From a virus, in the IMG/VR virus record IMGVR_UViG_3300000063_000006, positions 1 through 22,817 of that record: 22,817 nt of DNA; one strand, given 5' to 3'. Below, piece by piece: positions 5,402-14,098 of this stretch. Under the pieces are notes generated by a model. That model saw nothing but the letters and a program-made list of their open reading frames with translations. It was not told where the DNA came from and ran no database searches. How positions within the stretch are numbered: the stretch's first letter is position 1; the number at the start of each line of letters is the position of its first letter. The translations under genes and the position numbers were made by a program.

Positions 5402-5429
5402 GGCGCCCTTCCTATATGTAGGGCGCCAT
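5400..5429 (-). promoter_or_regulatory. Hairpin over a ribosome-binding site
   Basis: A perfect 9-base inverted repeat (ATGGCGCCC and GGGCGCCAT) with a 12-base loop. On the minus-strand RNA the loop and the edge of the second arm contain AGGAAGG, and the second arm ends in the first two bases of the ATG of the 72-residue membrane protein. The stem would hide the start codon. It is not followed by a T-run, so it is not a classic terminator of the 807-residue gene that ends just before it. Confidence 0.5.
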
Positions 5430-5437
5430 AGTACGGC

Positions 5438-7861
5438 TTACGGGGTGACGATGGTAGCCGGTAGCTCCATCGGCCCAGCTTTGCTTTTTGGTGCAGATGG
5501 CTCGGTCAAATAAACTAGAGGGCCAACAGTGGCAATTCTTGCTCGCGCTGAAGATCCAAGGCTTTTCTCCCAACTCCGATAAGCCTGGGTGCGGACCAAT
5601 TGCTTCTCGCGTGCGAGGACATTCGCCTTCAACTGCCCCCCAGAAGAGGAGTAGGCCTTGATCATGTTCATCAGTTGAGGCGACGCAAGCAGTTCACTGG
5701 CGCTTTCCTGAATGGGTGTTTTCTGTTTGCTTAACGCAGATGCGATAACCCCGACAGCGCCAACCCCAGGTAAGCCAACACTGCTGGTGATGCCTTCGGC
5801 CGCGGCTGCAGGTCTGGCGATATCCCAGATACGACTGAGCAGACCACCTTCTGCCGCATAGTCTTTGAGCACGCCAAGAGAAACACCAGTCTTGACTACC
5901 TCCGCCGAAGCACTTTTCATGGCTTTGGCGACCGTGTAAATCTTGTCCAGGCGATCGGTAGCTTCCGCTGGTAGATATTTGGTAAGACGGGCACGAGCCG
6001 CATTATTTCGATTCAAGTCTCCGTACCAATCGACAAAGCCGGAGGCGCTGAGTTGTTGCTGAGATCCTGACTTAGCCGTGAAGGCGTCATTTAGTGCCGT
6101 AACGATCGCAGCCTGGCGGTCTTTTTCTGGAATGTGCTTGATAATGTTGTCGAAGTTTTTAAAGTTACCCTGCCCAAGTTGCTTTACTGATGAGCCGAGA
6201 CTGGTAGCGATTGAGCCGGATAGGTTGCGGCCGAGCACCGACTGCAGCCCACTTTCAAGTTCTTTTCGCTGCGCGACAATCGACTTTGCGCCCTGATAAA
6301 TAACCCCCAACTCGGGGCTCATCGAGTTAACCAAGGCTTCCTGGTCTTTGGTGAGGGCACCATATAGAGCGTCTCTAATTCCAGACTGCATATCCCGAAA
6401 TGGCCCAGCATTTTCATATCCCTGCCCAACCTGTTGGCGAACCAAATCGAGAGCGGCATAAGTCGGGTTTTCCGTGCGAGTTATGAACTCCCCAGGAGAC
6501 AGTGCCCCGGCCGGTTCGGTAATCGTTTTTGGCGACAAAACATTCAGCGCCTGGCTTTCACGGGAGCTCAGAAGGGATTCGCCGCCGAGGTCCGCAACTT
6601 TCTGGTTGAGGTAAGCCGTAGTGTTCTCCACAGGCGAGCGGGTGATGCTGGGTATCTGCTCATTTATGTAGCTGTAAAGCTTATCCGCCTGACTTCCAAG
6701 CCTGTCGATTGTGTCCTTGCCATTTCGCGCGAACTCATCGGAAAAGGCCGCCTTGTCGGTATTTCCACCGAAGTCATTGATGAAGTCATCGGCTTTCTGC
6801 GCGACCTTTAGGTAGGTGGCCTTATTCTTTTCGTTCAGCGCACTACCAGGAATTGCAGCCAGCGCGCCTTGGATATTACGGAACGTTGGATTCTGAGAAA
6901 GCTGAGCGGGAGTGAAATCATTGACGTCTAAACCAAGATCATTTATCGCCGAGATTACCTTAGGGTCAGGGTCCACTACGCCAGCCAAATTACCGAGCGC
7001 CACCTCGCCATTTTTTCCTGAGACGTTAACGGCATCCACGATTGACTTGGCGGTTCCTCGCAAAGCGGGATCTGACGAATCAACTGGCGCGGCCCCCGGG
7101 GGCTGGGGTGTTTTTCCCTGTGTATCCGCGACAAAACTTCCGCCCGGACTGGTTGGCCCGACAGCCGGGTTCACCTCTTGATCAACGCCCTCTGCCAGTC
7201 TTGGGCCTGGGCTTGTGGACGGTAGGAATCGATCAGGCACAAGCTTCCGTGCCGCCCCAGCAACCCCTGAGATCACAAGAGGGGCGGCGGCGCCAACAGT
7301 CGCGCCTACCAAAGCGCCCTCCCCAGCGCCCTGGGCTCGATCGGAAAAGTCACCTTCCGCTGAGCCGAATCCGTAAGCTCCTCCCTGAGCAGTACCTAAA
7401 GCCGCGCCCTTTGCAGCAGTTCCTGCAAGTGTTGCCTTGCCGGCAGTACCAACCGCCGAACCAGCCAGTGAGCCCCCACCCGTTGCCAATACCGGAGCTA
7501 TCGCCCCTACAATACCGCCGGCAATATTTGCTACTGGATGCTGATCTTGCGCCGACTTCAAAAATGCACGTTGGTCGACCAAGTTTTTGTCGTATCGATC
7601 TGAGATGCTGTCGCCCGCGTTGCCTGTACCAAACACAGGTTGCGCAACTGCATCGAGACCCGCGAATGCTTCGTCCTTCAGTCCAAATAGTAGTGCATCC
7701 TCCGCGCCGCTTTGCGCGGCCTGTAGAGTGCCAACCTCTGGCTCCGTCTTAAGCTGGTCAGGCTTGGCAGGCTTCACAGATGAAATAGAGTTCCAGTCTT
7801 GCCCGGCTGACTGAGACTGGACTTGAGGTTTTACAGCAGAAATCGAATCCCAGTCGTCCAT
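5438..7861 (-). CDS. Probable internal/ejection protein, 807 aa
   Basis: Two near-identical short repeats open the protein: DWDSISAVKP (3-12) and DWNSISSVKP (22-31). Residues 111-206 are a long Gly/Ala-rich hydrophobic region with many GxxxG-like spacings (GGIVGAIAP, GGGSLAGSAVG, GATVGAAAPLVISG), suited to inserting in membranes. The rest is mainly helical (for example 345-400 and about 600-670). This plan, a membrane-active Gly zipper and long helical body, is typical of proteins packed in the head of podoviruses and ejected with the DNA. No transglycosylase or peptidase motif was seen. It starts in a TAATG overlap with the 642-residue protein, so the two are probably co-expressed from the motif upstream of that gene. 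Confidence 0.75.
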   Translation of the reverse strand: MDDWDSISAVKPQVQSQSAGQDWNSISSVKPAKPDQLKTEPEVGTLQAAQSGAEDALLFGLKDEAFAGLDAVAQPVFGTGNAGDSISDRYDKNLVDQRAFLKSAQDQHPVANIAGGIVGAIAPVLATGGGSLAGSAVGTAGKATLAGTAAKGAALGTAQGGAYGFGSAEGDFSDRAQGAGEGALVGATVGAAAPLVISGVAGAARKLVPDRFLPSTSPGPRLAEGVDQEVNPAVGPTSPGGSFVADTQGKTPQPPGAAPVDSSDPALRGTAKSIVDAVNVSGKNGEVALGNLAGVVDPDPKVISAINDLGLDVNDFTPAQLSQNPTFRNIQGALAAIPGSALNEKNKATYLKVAQKADDFINDFGGNTDKAAFSDEFARNGKDTIDRLGSQADKLYSYINEQIPSITRSPVENTTAYLNQKVADLGGESLLSSRESQALNVLSPKTITEPAGALSPGEFITRTENPTYAALDLVRQQVGQGYENAGPFRDMQSGIRDALYGALTKDQEALVNSMSPELGVIYQGAKSIVAQRKELESGLQSVLGRNLSGSIATSLGSSVKQLGQGNFKNFDNIIKHIPEKDRQAAIVTALNDAFTAKSGSQQQLSASGFVDWYGDLNRNNAARARLTKYLPAEATDRLDKIYTVAKAMKSASAEVVKTGVSLGVLKDYAAEGGLLSRIWDIARPAAAAEGITSSVGLPGVGAVGVIASALSKQKTPIQESASELLASPQLMNMIKAYSSSGGQLKANVLAREKQLVRTQAYRSWEKSLGSSARARIATVGPLVYLTEPSAPKSKAGPMELPATIVTP

Positions 7862-9789
7862 TAGTGCTTAATCCTCGTGGTTCCTGTCGAATCGACGAAC
7901 TCTGTTCCGGACGGCAGGCTTTTAGCCTCGTCAAAGCTGTATCGTTTTACTGCCGTGGGTGCTGACGCTGCTGACGCAGGAGTGCGGTTTACAGGAGCTG
8001 CAATTCCGGAAACATTGCCCAGGCCGTCCTTAATGGCCTGAAGAGCACGGGCGCGAGCGTTGTCCTTTTGTTTTAGCACCTCATCGGAGTCACCAGATTG
8101 AGGCAGATAGGTTCTGCCGTATTCTGAAATTTCCGTGTCTGTCAGCGCAGCGCCGCTATCCTTGCGCAGGACGGCGTTGATGAATTCTCTGCCCGACTGC
8201 TCTGCTTTTTGCCGCTCATTGGAAACAACGGAGTTCACCACCCCTGAGTTCCCAACTACGGGCAAAGACCTCAAGGCCGTATCAAGAACTGCGCGGCTTT
8301 GGCCCCGCTCTCCTATAGGCGCATTCGTAAGCGCCACGCCGTTCGAGGAAAGCTCGGCATTTGCCGCATTGCCCCGCTCGTAATAGTTGAAATCCTTCGA
8401 CTGGCCCTCTGTGAGCTTCGGACCTGTACCGCCGGTATCGGCGATAAGTTTATTGGTTTTGGCCTGTGTATTGGCCAGAGTAGCCGCCAACTGTGGGGCC
8501 TCTTGCTGCAGTTTCAGAAGACCCGCTGGGTCTTTCGCGCGCAGGAAGTTCTGCTGGTCGACGGCAGTCGCATCCGGAGCAGTTGCTCTTACCTGTAGGT
8601 CATTGAGGCTGGTCGCTTGCTTAAGCTGCTGCTCCCCTGAACGGCTCTGCAGATTCGAATTGATGAGCGCCTGAGAAAGAGAGACTTTGTTGTTCGCCTG
8701 GTCCCTGGTCTGCTGCAGGCTCTGGTCGCTTTGTTTCTGCCCTGCCGTCAAGGGTTTGCTACTGTCATGAACAACATTCGTATGGTCTGCGGTCCACTGG
8801 GCGCCCAGCGCTTGATCGAGACGGCTTTGATTCTGGGTTTCCTGGCGAATATCGTTCGCACGCCCAAACCGCGCCGCCGACAGAGCTGCGTCACCCGTTT
8901 GCGCCTGGCTAAATGTGCCGACACCGTCACCGAGATTTCCCGCCGATCCGAGCGATGCCAGGCTGCCGGGCGGCTGTGCGCCAGTTGAAGGGATCGCACT
9001 GATCTGCCCAAGGCCGCGCGCACTTTGCTGATCAGCACCAATGTTTGAGAACTGGGTCTCGCCATTCGGGCCAGTTCTCGCGACTATCTGCCCACCCTGA
9101 GCACCAGCGCCAACACCGGTCGGTCGAAACTGGTCGCTGGTAATTGCTCCAGATGCTACTGGGGCAGCTTCTGCGGGAGCAGAAACTGAAGCTGAAGCAG
9201 CAGGTTGGGCCTGAGTGCTCGACAGCAGGCTTATGCCAGACATAGATGACGGCGCTGGCACTGCAGGAGTTGGTCTCACGCCGTTTACGATACCAACAGC
9301 CTGACTGCCAAGCTGTGACAAAGAGGATTGATTTCTCCAAGCGGCGATCTGAGCGTTCTTGACCAAGGGATCCGCGCTAAAAACGCCAGGAGGGGACGGG
9401 GCTTGCTGGGATGTCGTGACCAGATTGGCATGATTTAGGCTCGAACCAGACGCTACAGATTGTTGCGCAGGCGGCGTCACCTGAGGCGGTTGCGCAACCG
9501 GTTGCGCCTCGGGCGGCAGGTATTTGGCAGGCGTATTAGTGACATCAAATGATGTCTGTCTTGCACCTGGCGGCCCGGACAGCCCAAGACCCGGATCACC
9601 TAAGCTCGATGCTGGGCCTGACTGTTGCTGCGCCCGCCCAATCGGCCCAGACGGCGGTACATTTACCGCCATGCCGTTAAGCGTTGACAGCCCGCCTGCC
9701 TGAGCCGCCTGCCTTGCAGCGCGTTGCGCCGGCGTCAGATCCTGCCCGTACGTGGTTTTGAGATCGCCGGCAATATCGCCAATGGCCAT
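7861..9789 (-). CDS. Probable internal/ejection protein, 642 aa
   Basis: The first half (1-300) is low-complexity, rich in Gln, Ala, Pro, Ser and Gly. A helical region follows (about 300-530). Residues 535-592 carry a pattern known from podophage internal proteins: EFINAVLRKDSGAALTDTEI, then YLPQSGDSDEVLKQKDNARA. The end (about 616-642) has SFDEAKSLPSGTEFVDSTG, a short terminal module found in the same kind of protein. The role, by family resemblance, is a capsid-internal protein that leaves with the DNA at infection. It is the first gene after the motif at 9827-9839; GGAG lies 9-10 bases before the ATG. I am confident of the class, less so of the exact function. Confidence 0.8.
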   Translation of the reverse strand: MAIGDIAGDLKTTYGQDLTPAQRAARQAAQAGGLSTLNGMAVNVPPSGPIGRAQQQSGPASSLGDPGLGLSGPPGARQTSFDVTNTPAKYLPPEAQPVAQPPQVTPPAQQSVASGSSLNHANLVTTSQQAPSPPGVFSADPLVKNAQIAAWRNQSSLSQLGSQAVGIVNGVRPTPAVPAPSSMSGISLLSSTQAQPAASASVSAPAEAAPVASGAITSDQFRPTGVGAGAQGGQIVARTGPNGETQFSNIGADQQSARGLGQISAIPSTGAQPPGSLASLGSAGNLGDGVGTFSQAQTGDAALSAARFGRANDIRQETQNQSRLDQALGAQWTADHTNVVHDSSKPLTAGQKQSDQSLQQTRDQANNKVSLSQALINSNLQSRSGEQQLKQATSLNDLQVRATAPDATAVDQQNFLRAKDPAGLLKLQQEAPQLAATLANTQAKTNKLIADTGGTGPKLTEGQSKDFNYYERGNAANAELSSNGVALTNAPIGERGQSRAVLDTALRSLPVVGNSGVVNSVVSNERQKAEQSGREFINAVLRKDSGAALTDTEISEYGRTYLPQSGDSDEVLKQKDNARARALQAIKDGLGNVSGIAAPVNRTPASAASAPTAVKRYSFDEAKSLPSGTEFVDSTGTTRIKH

Positions 9790-9826
9790 TGTAGAGTGCT
9801 CCGCTAATCAGCTGTGCACCCAAGGC

Positions 9827-9851
9827 TATGTGACTAAATCAGCCGGTCAAC
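9827..9851 (-). promoter_or_regulatory. Recurring intergenic motif, copy 3 (putative phage promoter)
   Basis: Minus strand GTTGAC, 5 bases, then GATTTAGTCACATA. The core is at 9827-9839. It lies in a 79-base gap about 37 bases before the ATG of the ejection-protein gene. Copy 4 matches it across the whole 25 bases at the same spacing. The stretch ATTTAG...CACATAG recalls the SP6 promoter (ATTTAGGTGACACTATAG). Confidence 0.65.
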
Positions 9852-9868
9852 GATGGTCGACCGACCTG

Positions 9869-10930
9869 TCACTGGACGATGATTTCCGGCGTTTCCCCGG
9901 TTTGAACCAGGCCACCCCAGAAATAGTGCGCCGTGGCGACTGGCACGCTCGAACTGGCCATGACTGGAATGGTGGCCCACGGCGTGAACACGTCGGTATC
10001 GATCGGAACACCGAGGTCAGTGACGATTCGCTGTGCGCTGTTTGGGAAGGTCGCCGCACGCGCGGGCGTGTACGTCGTGCCCGACTTGGTGTACGTGTCG
10101 ATAGCCGTAACTACCGCGTCGATGTCTGGATTGTATTCTTCGGTGTATGTCGTGAATGTGCCGTTGGGGTTGCGATAGGCATTGGTGCCCAGAAGGATTG
10201 GGCCAGCCCCCCACGACAGTAGGCCGTATTCGGCATCACCCACGAAGCGATCGTCGCTCGGCGACACAACGGGCGGACCGGACGACGCCACCGAGATCGC
10301 CGATGTTCCGGCCGCAACCGGTCCCCCCACCAATCGCCAGGCACTGTCGGTTGCGTAATAAAACGCCCAGTTTCCGCCGACGTTCTGGCGCAGAGCTAAG
10401 GCCGTGTAAAACGATTCTGCGCCTCCGCCAGTCAGTATGTGAGAATCGATCACAGCCCCGCTGTCCGTAAGCCCGACGATGCGACCGTCCCAGTTAATGC
10501 TCGCATCGACTATGGTTGGTCGCGATCCATAGACCAGCGCTACAGCCCCATTCATCACATAGGGCAGTAACGGACCGAAGTTGTAAGGCGGCAACTCGGC
10601 CATCACTGTGTATTCGCCAACCCCGGCGGCGGTTAGCGCATCAGTAATGCCTGTCGACCACTTCACTGGCGCACGGATCACATCGGCTATCGCCTCGCCG
10701 AAAGTCCCAGTCGTTCCGGTCAGTTTCGTGCCGATTACCGTGCTGAGGTCACTGGTAACGACGAACTCAAGGTTCGAACCGTCGAATCCGCTGGTTAACT
10801 GACGGTTGAACGGAACCTTGGCTACGCCGACCTTAACGATACCGCCGTCGTCTCTGAGAATTGCGACCCCGGTATAGACGTCGGAACTCAGCCCGAGAGG
10901 TGGAAACGGCACGGCAATCTGAAAACTCAT
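9869..10930 (-). CDS. Virion structural protein, 353 aa
   Basis: I do not recognise a named family. The sequence is strand-rich and Gly/Thr/Ser-rich throughout, with few charged residues, as in tail or head-decoration proteins. It includes VYTGVAILRDDGGIVKVGVA near the start and a middle segment with short Gly repeats (HILTGGGAESF). No signal peptide or membrane segment is present. GAGGA sits in the last codons of the upstream gene 8-9 bases before the ATG, and only one base separates the stop from the start. It closes the tail operon before the gap that contains motif copy 3. Confidence 0.7.
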   Translation of the reverse strand: MSFQIAVPFPPLGLSSDVYTGVAILRDDGGIVKVGVAKVPFNRQLTSGFDGSNLEFVVTSDLSTVIGTKLTGTTGTFGEAIADVIRAPVKWSTGITDALTAAGVGEYTVMAELPPYNFGPLLPYVMNGAVALVYGSRPTIVDASINWDGRIVGLTDSGAVIDSHILTGGGAESFYTALALRQNVGGNWAFYYATDSAWRLVGGPVAAGTSAISVASSGPPVVSPSDDRFVGDAEYGLLSWGAGPILLGTNAYRNPNGTFTTYTEEYNPDIDAVVTAIDTYTKSGTTYTPARAATFPNSAQRIVTDLGVPIDTDVFTPWATIPVMASSSVPVATAHYFWGGLVQTGETPEIIVQ

Positions 10931-10931
10931 G

Positions 10932-13148
10932 TTAGATCCTCACAACCGGCTCGCTGCGAGCCTGGGCGATGTTGCCGCAATGAAAAGCGCCCACCGGGGA
11001 GCCAAAGGTGAAAATGAATGTCCAGGTCTTGCCCGAGTCGTAACTGATCACCGTGCCGCCATCGCTTTTGATATCCGAATTATCGATCGAGGTCAGCGAT
11101 AGCCCGGCAGGTCCACGCCCATCCGTGACAATCAAGGTGGCAGGGTTACCAATGGCAGGCTGGTCGCCATCCTCGGGCTTGTAACCTTCGCTTTCCGGGC
11201 GCACGACCTCGATCCTTCCAAGGTGGCGACTGAAATAGACTTGAACCAGGGTGCTCCCTTCAGGATTTACCGGGGATGACAGTCCGGAATTCCCAAATCG
11301 GGCATCTACAATCCCTGCAATCTCGACGTGTCCTGTCGTCGCGTCATAAATGGCCACTCCGACGTCGCCCTCCGGAACGAAGTTTCTCTGTCCGTCGCCT
11401 GGAGTGCTCCACTGGGTGGAGACATAGAACATGAACTTGTGATTGCCGATGTAACTGACCTGCCCATCCCCGGCCGGGAAGGTCCAGTATTTCTCTTCGC
11501 CGGCGGCAGGGTTTTCGACATGCTGAATATCCACCTGCTCATCGATGCCCACTCCCACGACCATGGCGAAGCCAGGTGTACCTGAGTAACCAATCACGGC
11601 AGAAGTCTTGTCCGCCACGATCACCTGCAGCCTGGGTGACTGGCCGGGGCGGAAGCTGGAGAACACGGGCATAACTACGATGTTGCCGTCCGTTGCCGCT
11701 CCCACGGCAAAACGACCCTCGTCTTGACCGACGTTGAAGGCGGTCAGATGAGCCCCATACCAGCCTTCTGAGTCTTCTCCCGCGTCAACCAATCTAGATA
11801 ATTGGGTCGTGGTGATATTTTGGCGGCGGTGCAATCCGTCCTGGAACCAGTGCACATCGAGGAACATCCACAGTTCAGGCGTCTGGACCGGCTCATCCAA
11901 AGGGCGCGGGGTGCGATCGATAAATGACACTGTAGCCATGATGGCCTGGCCAGAGGCCAAGGTCGCGGGCGACGTCTTGTACATCACGTTGTCGGCATAC
12001 CAGCGCTGCGGAAAGATTGCACCGGTGTCGCGATGATCAATCAGTAATGGCTGACGACGCGAATCGCTATCGTCCCCACCATAGACCTTGTACTGATGCA
12101 GTAGCGTAGCGGCGCCGCCGAGAACTTGAACCTCGGCCACCCACAGCCCTCGCCCGCCCGCTGGTGATGCTGTGTCGGTCTCACCCCAGCCATTTGTGCT
12201 GCCTTCGTCGGTCTGCGGGTACGGACCACCGTATTCATAGACCACTTGGCCTGCGACCACGATTTTGTAGCCGGACACCCCATCTTCACTCAGGAACGGC
12301 TTCGGCTTAGCAAAGGTGAACCATGGATATTGCGCTTGCTCCCAGTTCGCCTCGGCGCCGGCGCCAGGTCCTGAGCCGTATGTTGGATCGCTGCCTTCGA
12401 ACAAGGTGAATGGCACGGCACCAAACCCCGCCATAACCGATGAGCCAATTTCCAGAGTCCAGCCGCTGGCCAATGACGAGGGGGACTCAGGCACCAGGGC
12501 CTCTTCGCCATTGGTCGTGACATAACGCGCCGTGCTTGGGGTCAGCGCCACCAGCCGGTAAACAAACGTATCCCCCGGCTTGGTCCAGGTCAGGCACCAG
12601 CGTGGACTGGATGCGGTCAAATACACTGCACCATAGCCATATAGGCAGCCCACGCCCTCGAATGGCTGCCCGACACCCCAGAGCCGGGTCGGAACGCGAT
12701 TGCTTGTGACGGCCCTCGCCCCCAATGCAATGTCTTTGTAGGGGCCGGCCAACACCAGCGGAGTGGTCTGGGCGTCCAGCAGGACTGTCAGCGTTCTGGG
12801 GAGGTAGCTGTCCCGGCCTGCCGGCAACGTCTGAACATAGGCCTTGTCCGGATCGAACGTGCCATCGGGAAGAATGTAACGTCCCGGGAGACAGAGAAAT
12901 GCCGGCAGATCCATCGCGAGGGCGGTCAGCTTGATCGAGTTCTTGACCTGCGCGGACTGCATATGCGCAGCCCGGCCCGGCTTGTCGGGAATTCCCTGCG
13001 TCTTCTTCGCGATCAGCAGATATCCGTCGATGATCTTCTGATCGATGAGCGATCGCCCGCTCCGTCGGCCTAATGCGCTGGCCATGTCACCGACTCGTTT
13101 GAGCAGCCATGTTGCCGAGGCAGAGGCCGTTCTTTTGACGGTGGCCAT
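10932..13148 (-). CDS. Large virion structural protein with an Asp-box, 738 aa
   Basis: The N-terminus (1-33) is basic and helical (KRTASASATWLLKRVGDMAS, then GRRSGRS). The remaining 700 residues are strand-rich with many Trp, Tyr and Gly. Residues 702-709 read SYDSGKTW, which fits the Asp-box pattern SxDxGxTW of sialidase-like propeller proteins; only this one copy is clear. Other regions (for example IPQRWYADNVMY and WMFLDVHWFQDGLHRR) have no known match to me. It starts in a TAATG overlap with the gene upstream, within the same tail operon. A structural role is likely because of its place and composition; a propeller fold is an inference from one motif. Confidence 0.7.
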   Translation of the reverse strand: MATVKRTASASATWLLKRVGDMASALGRRSGRSLIDQKIIDGYLLIAKKTQGIPDKPGRAAHMQSAQVKNSIKLTALAMDLPAFLCLPGRYILPDGTFDPDKAYVQTLPAGRDSYLPRTLTVLLDAQTTPLVLAGPYKDIALGARAVTSNRVPTRLWGVGQPFEGVGCLYGYGAVYLTASSPRWCLTWTKPGDTFVYRLVALTPSTARYVTTNGEEALVPESPSSLASGWTLEIGSSVMAGFGAVPFTLFEGSDPTYGSGPGAGAEANWEQAQYPWFTFAKPKPFLSEDGVSGYKIVVAGQVVYEYGGPYPQTDEGSTNGWGETDTASPAGGRGLWVAEVQVLGGAATLLHQYKVYGGDDSDSRRQPLLIDHRDTGAIFPQRWYADNVMYKTSPATLASGQAIMATVSFIDRTPRPLDEPVQTPELWMFLDVHWFQDGLHRRQNITTTQLSRLVDAGEDSEGWYGAHLTAFNVGQDEGRFAVGAATDGNIVVMPVFSSFRPGQSPRLQVIVADKTSAVIGYSGTPGFAMVVGVGIDEQVDIQHVENPAAGEEKYWTFPAGDGQVSYIGNHKFMFYVSTQWSTPGDGQRNFVPEGDVGVAIYDATTGHVEIAGIVDARFGNSGLSSPVNPEGSTLVQVYFSRHLGRIEVVRPESEGYKPEDGDQPAIGNPATLIVTDGRGPAGLSLTSIDNSDIKSDGGTVISYDSGKTWTFIFTFGSPVGAFHCGNIAQARSEPVVRI

Positions 13149-14098
13149 TACGCGGTGCCCGCCCCGGTAGTGATATTCGCGTCGAGCGTGCCCACGGCGT
13201 TCGCTGCGCTGCCTGCAATGCTTGCGAAGGCGTTCGCTGCCTGGGCGTGTGCACTACCGGTGGAATCAGCCGAATAGCTGCGAATGCGGTTTCCATCGAT
13301 CGCGCCGTCGATTCCCGCTTTCGTTTCGGCAGCACGGAGCTTGAGTTGCTCCATGTTCACCTCAACACCGTAGTAACTCGACAGCGCGTTGTAAAAGGCC
13401 TGGTATGCGGAGGCTTTGATCTGGGCGGCTTGAGAGTCGAGTTGATACATCGCCGTGTACGATCTGAACAATTCTGCCGCGGTATTCAATATCCCCAGTT
13501 TCAACTGACTGGCGAGCTGCACGGCCTGCTGGAGGATTTGGTTCTTGATATCGGCATCTTTGATGGCCTGCTCGCGATTGACGTCCAAGGTGGCATCAGC
13601 GGCCCTGCGCTCGGATTGCGCCAACTGATCGATCATTGCGCCAGGCGGTAGCGAAAAACCTCGGGACGAGAATGTCGCGGCGAGTGTTGCGCTCTCAGAC
13701 CGGACGGTGCGCCCTGCCCTGTCCCTGGCCTGATGCCAAACCAGATCGAAGATGGTGCTGGGGATCCCGAACGGTTTCACCCCGCTGATCACACCGACCA
13801 GGTAATCCTCAGGAACATCCTTGAACCCGCCATTGATCGACGGAAAATACGTCTCGAGCCAGGTCGCGACGTCCTCGTTGACACTCGATATGTTGGCTGA
13901 GGCGTTGTCTGTGCCGCCAAACAGATCACTGAACTTCGGAGGGGCCTGGAGATTGATATTTCCGGGGGTATAGGCAAACGTCGACTCTTTGAGCGTCGGC
14001 TTGGAGGAAACGTTGATACGGCCCGCGCTACCAGACGCAAAACTCAGGGATTGCTGAGCAAGGGCGAACAGCTGACTGTTTGTGGCATCGATGCTCAT
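13148..14098 (-). CDS. Virion structural protein, largely helical, 316 aa
   Basis: The reading frame is open further upstream, but the start at 14098 makes an ATGA overlap with the 674-residue gene and has GGAGA 8-9 bases before it. The N-terminal third is Ser/Pro/Asn-rich; a middle segment includes FSSRGFSLPPGAMIDQLAQS, and from about 170 to 270 the sequence is strongly helical (ADIKNQILQQAVQLASQLKL). The C-terminus (about 285-316) is Ala/Gly-rich. No membrane segment is obvious. The composition and place suggest a tail or neck component; I do not recognise a named family. Confidence 0.7.
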   Translation of the reverse strand: MSIDATNSQLFALAQQSLSFASGSAGRINVSSKPTLKESTFAYTPGNINLQAPPKFSDLFGGTDNASANISSVNEDVATWLETYFPSINGGFKDVPEDYLVGVISGVKPFGIPSTIFDLVWHQARDRAGRTVRSESATLAATFSSRGFSLPPGAMIDQLAQSERRAADATLDVNREQAIKDADIKNQILQQAVQLASQLKLGILNTAAELFRSYTAMYQLDSQAAQIKASAYQAFYNALSSYYGVEVNMEQLKLRAAETKAGIDGAIDGNRIRSYSADSTGSAHAQAANAFASIAGSAANAVGTLDANITTGAGTA

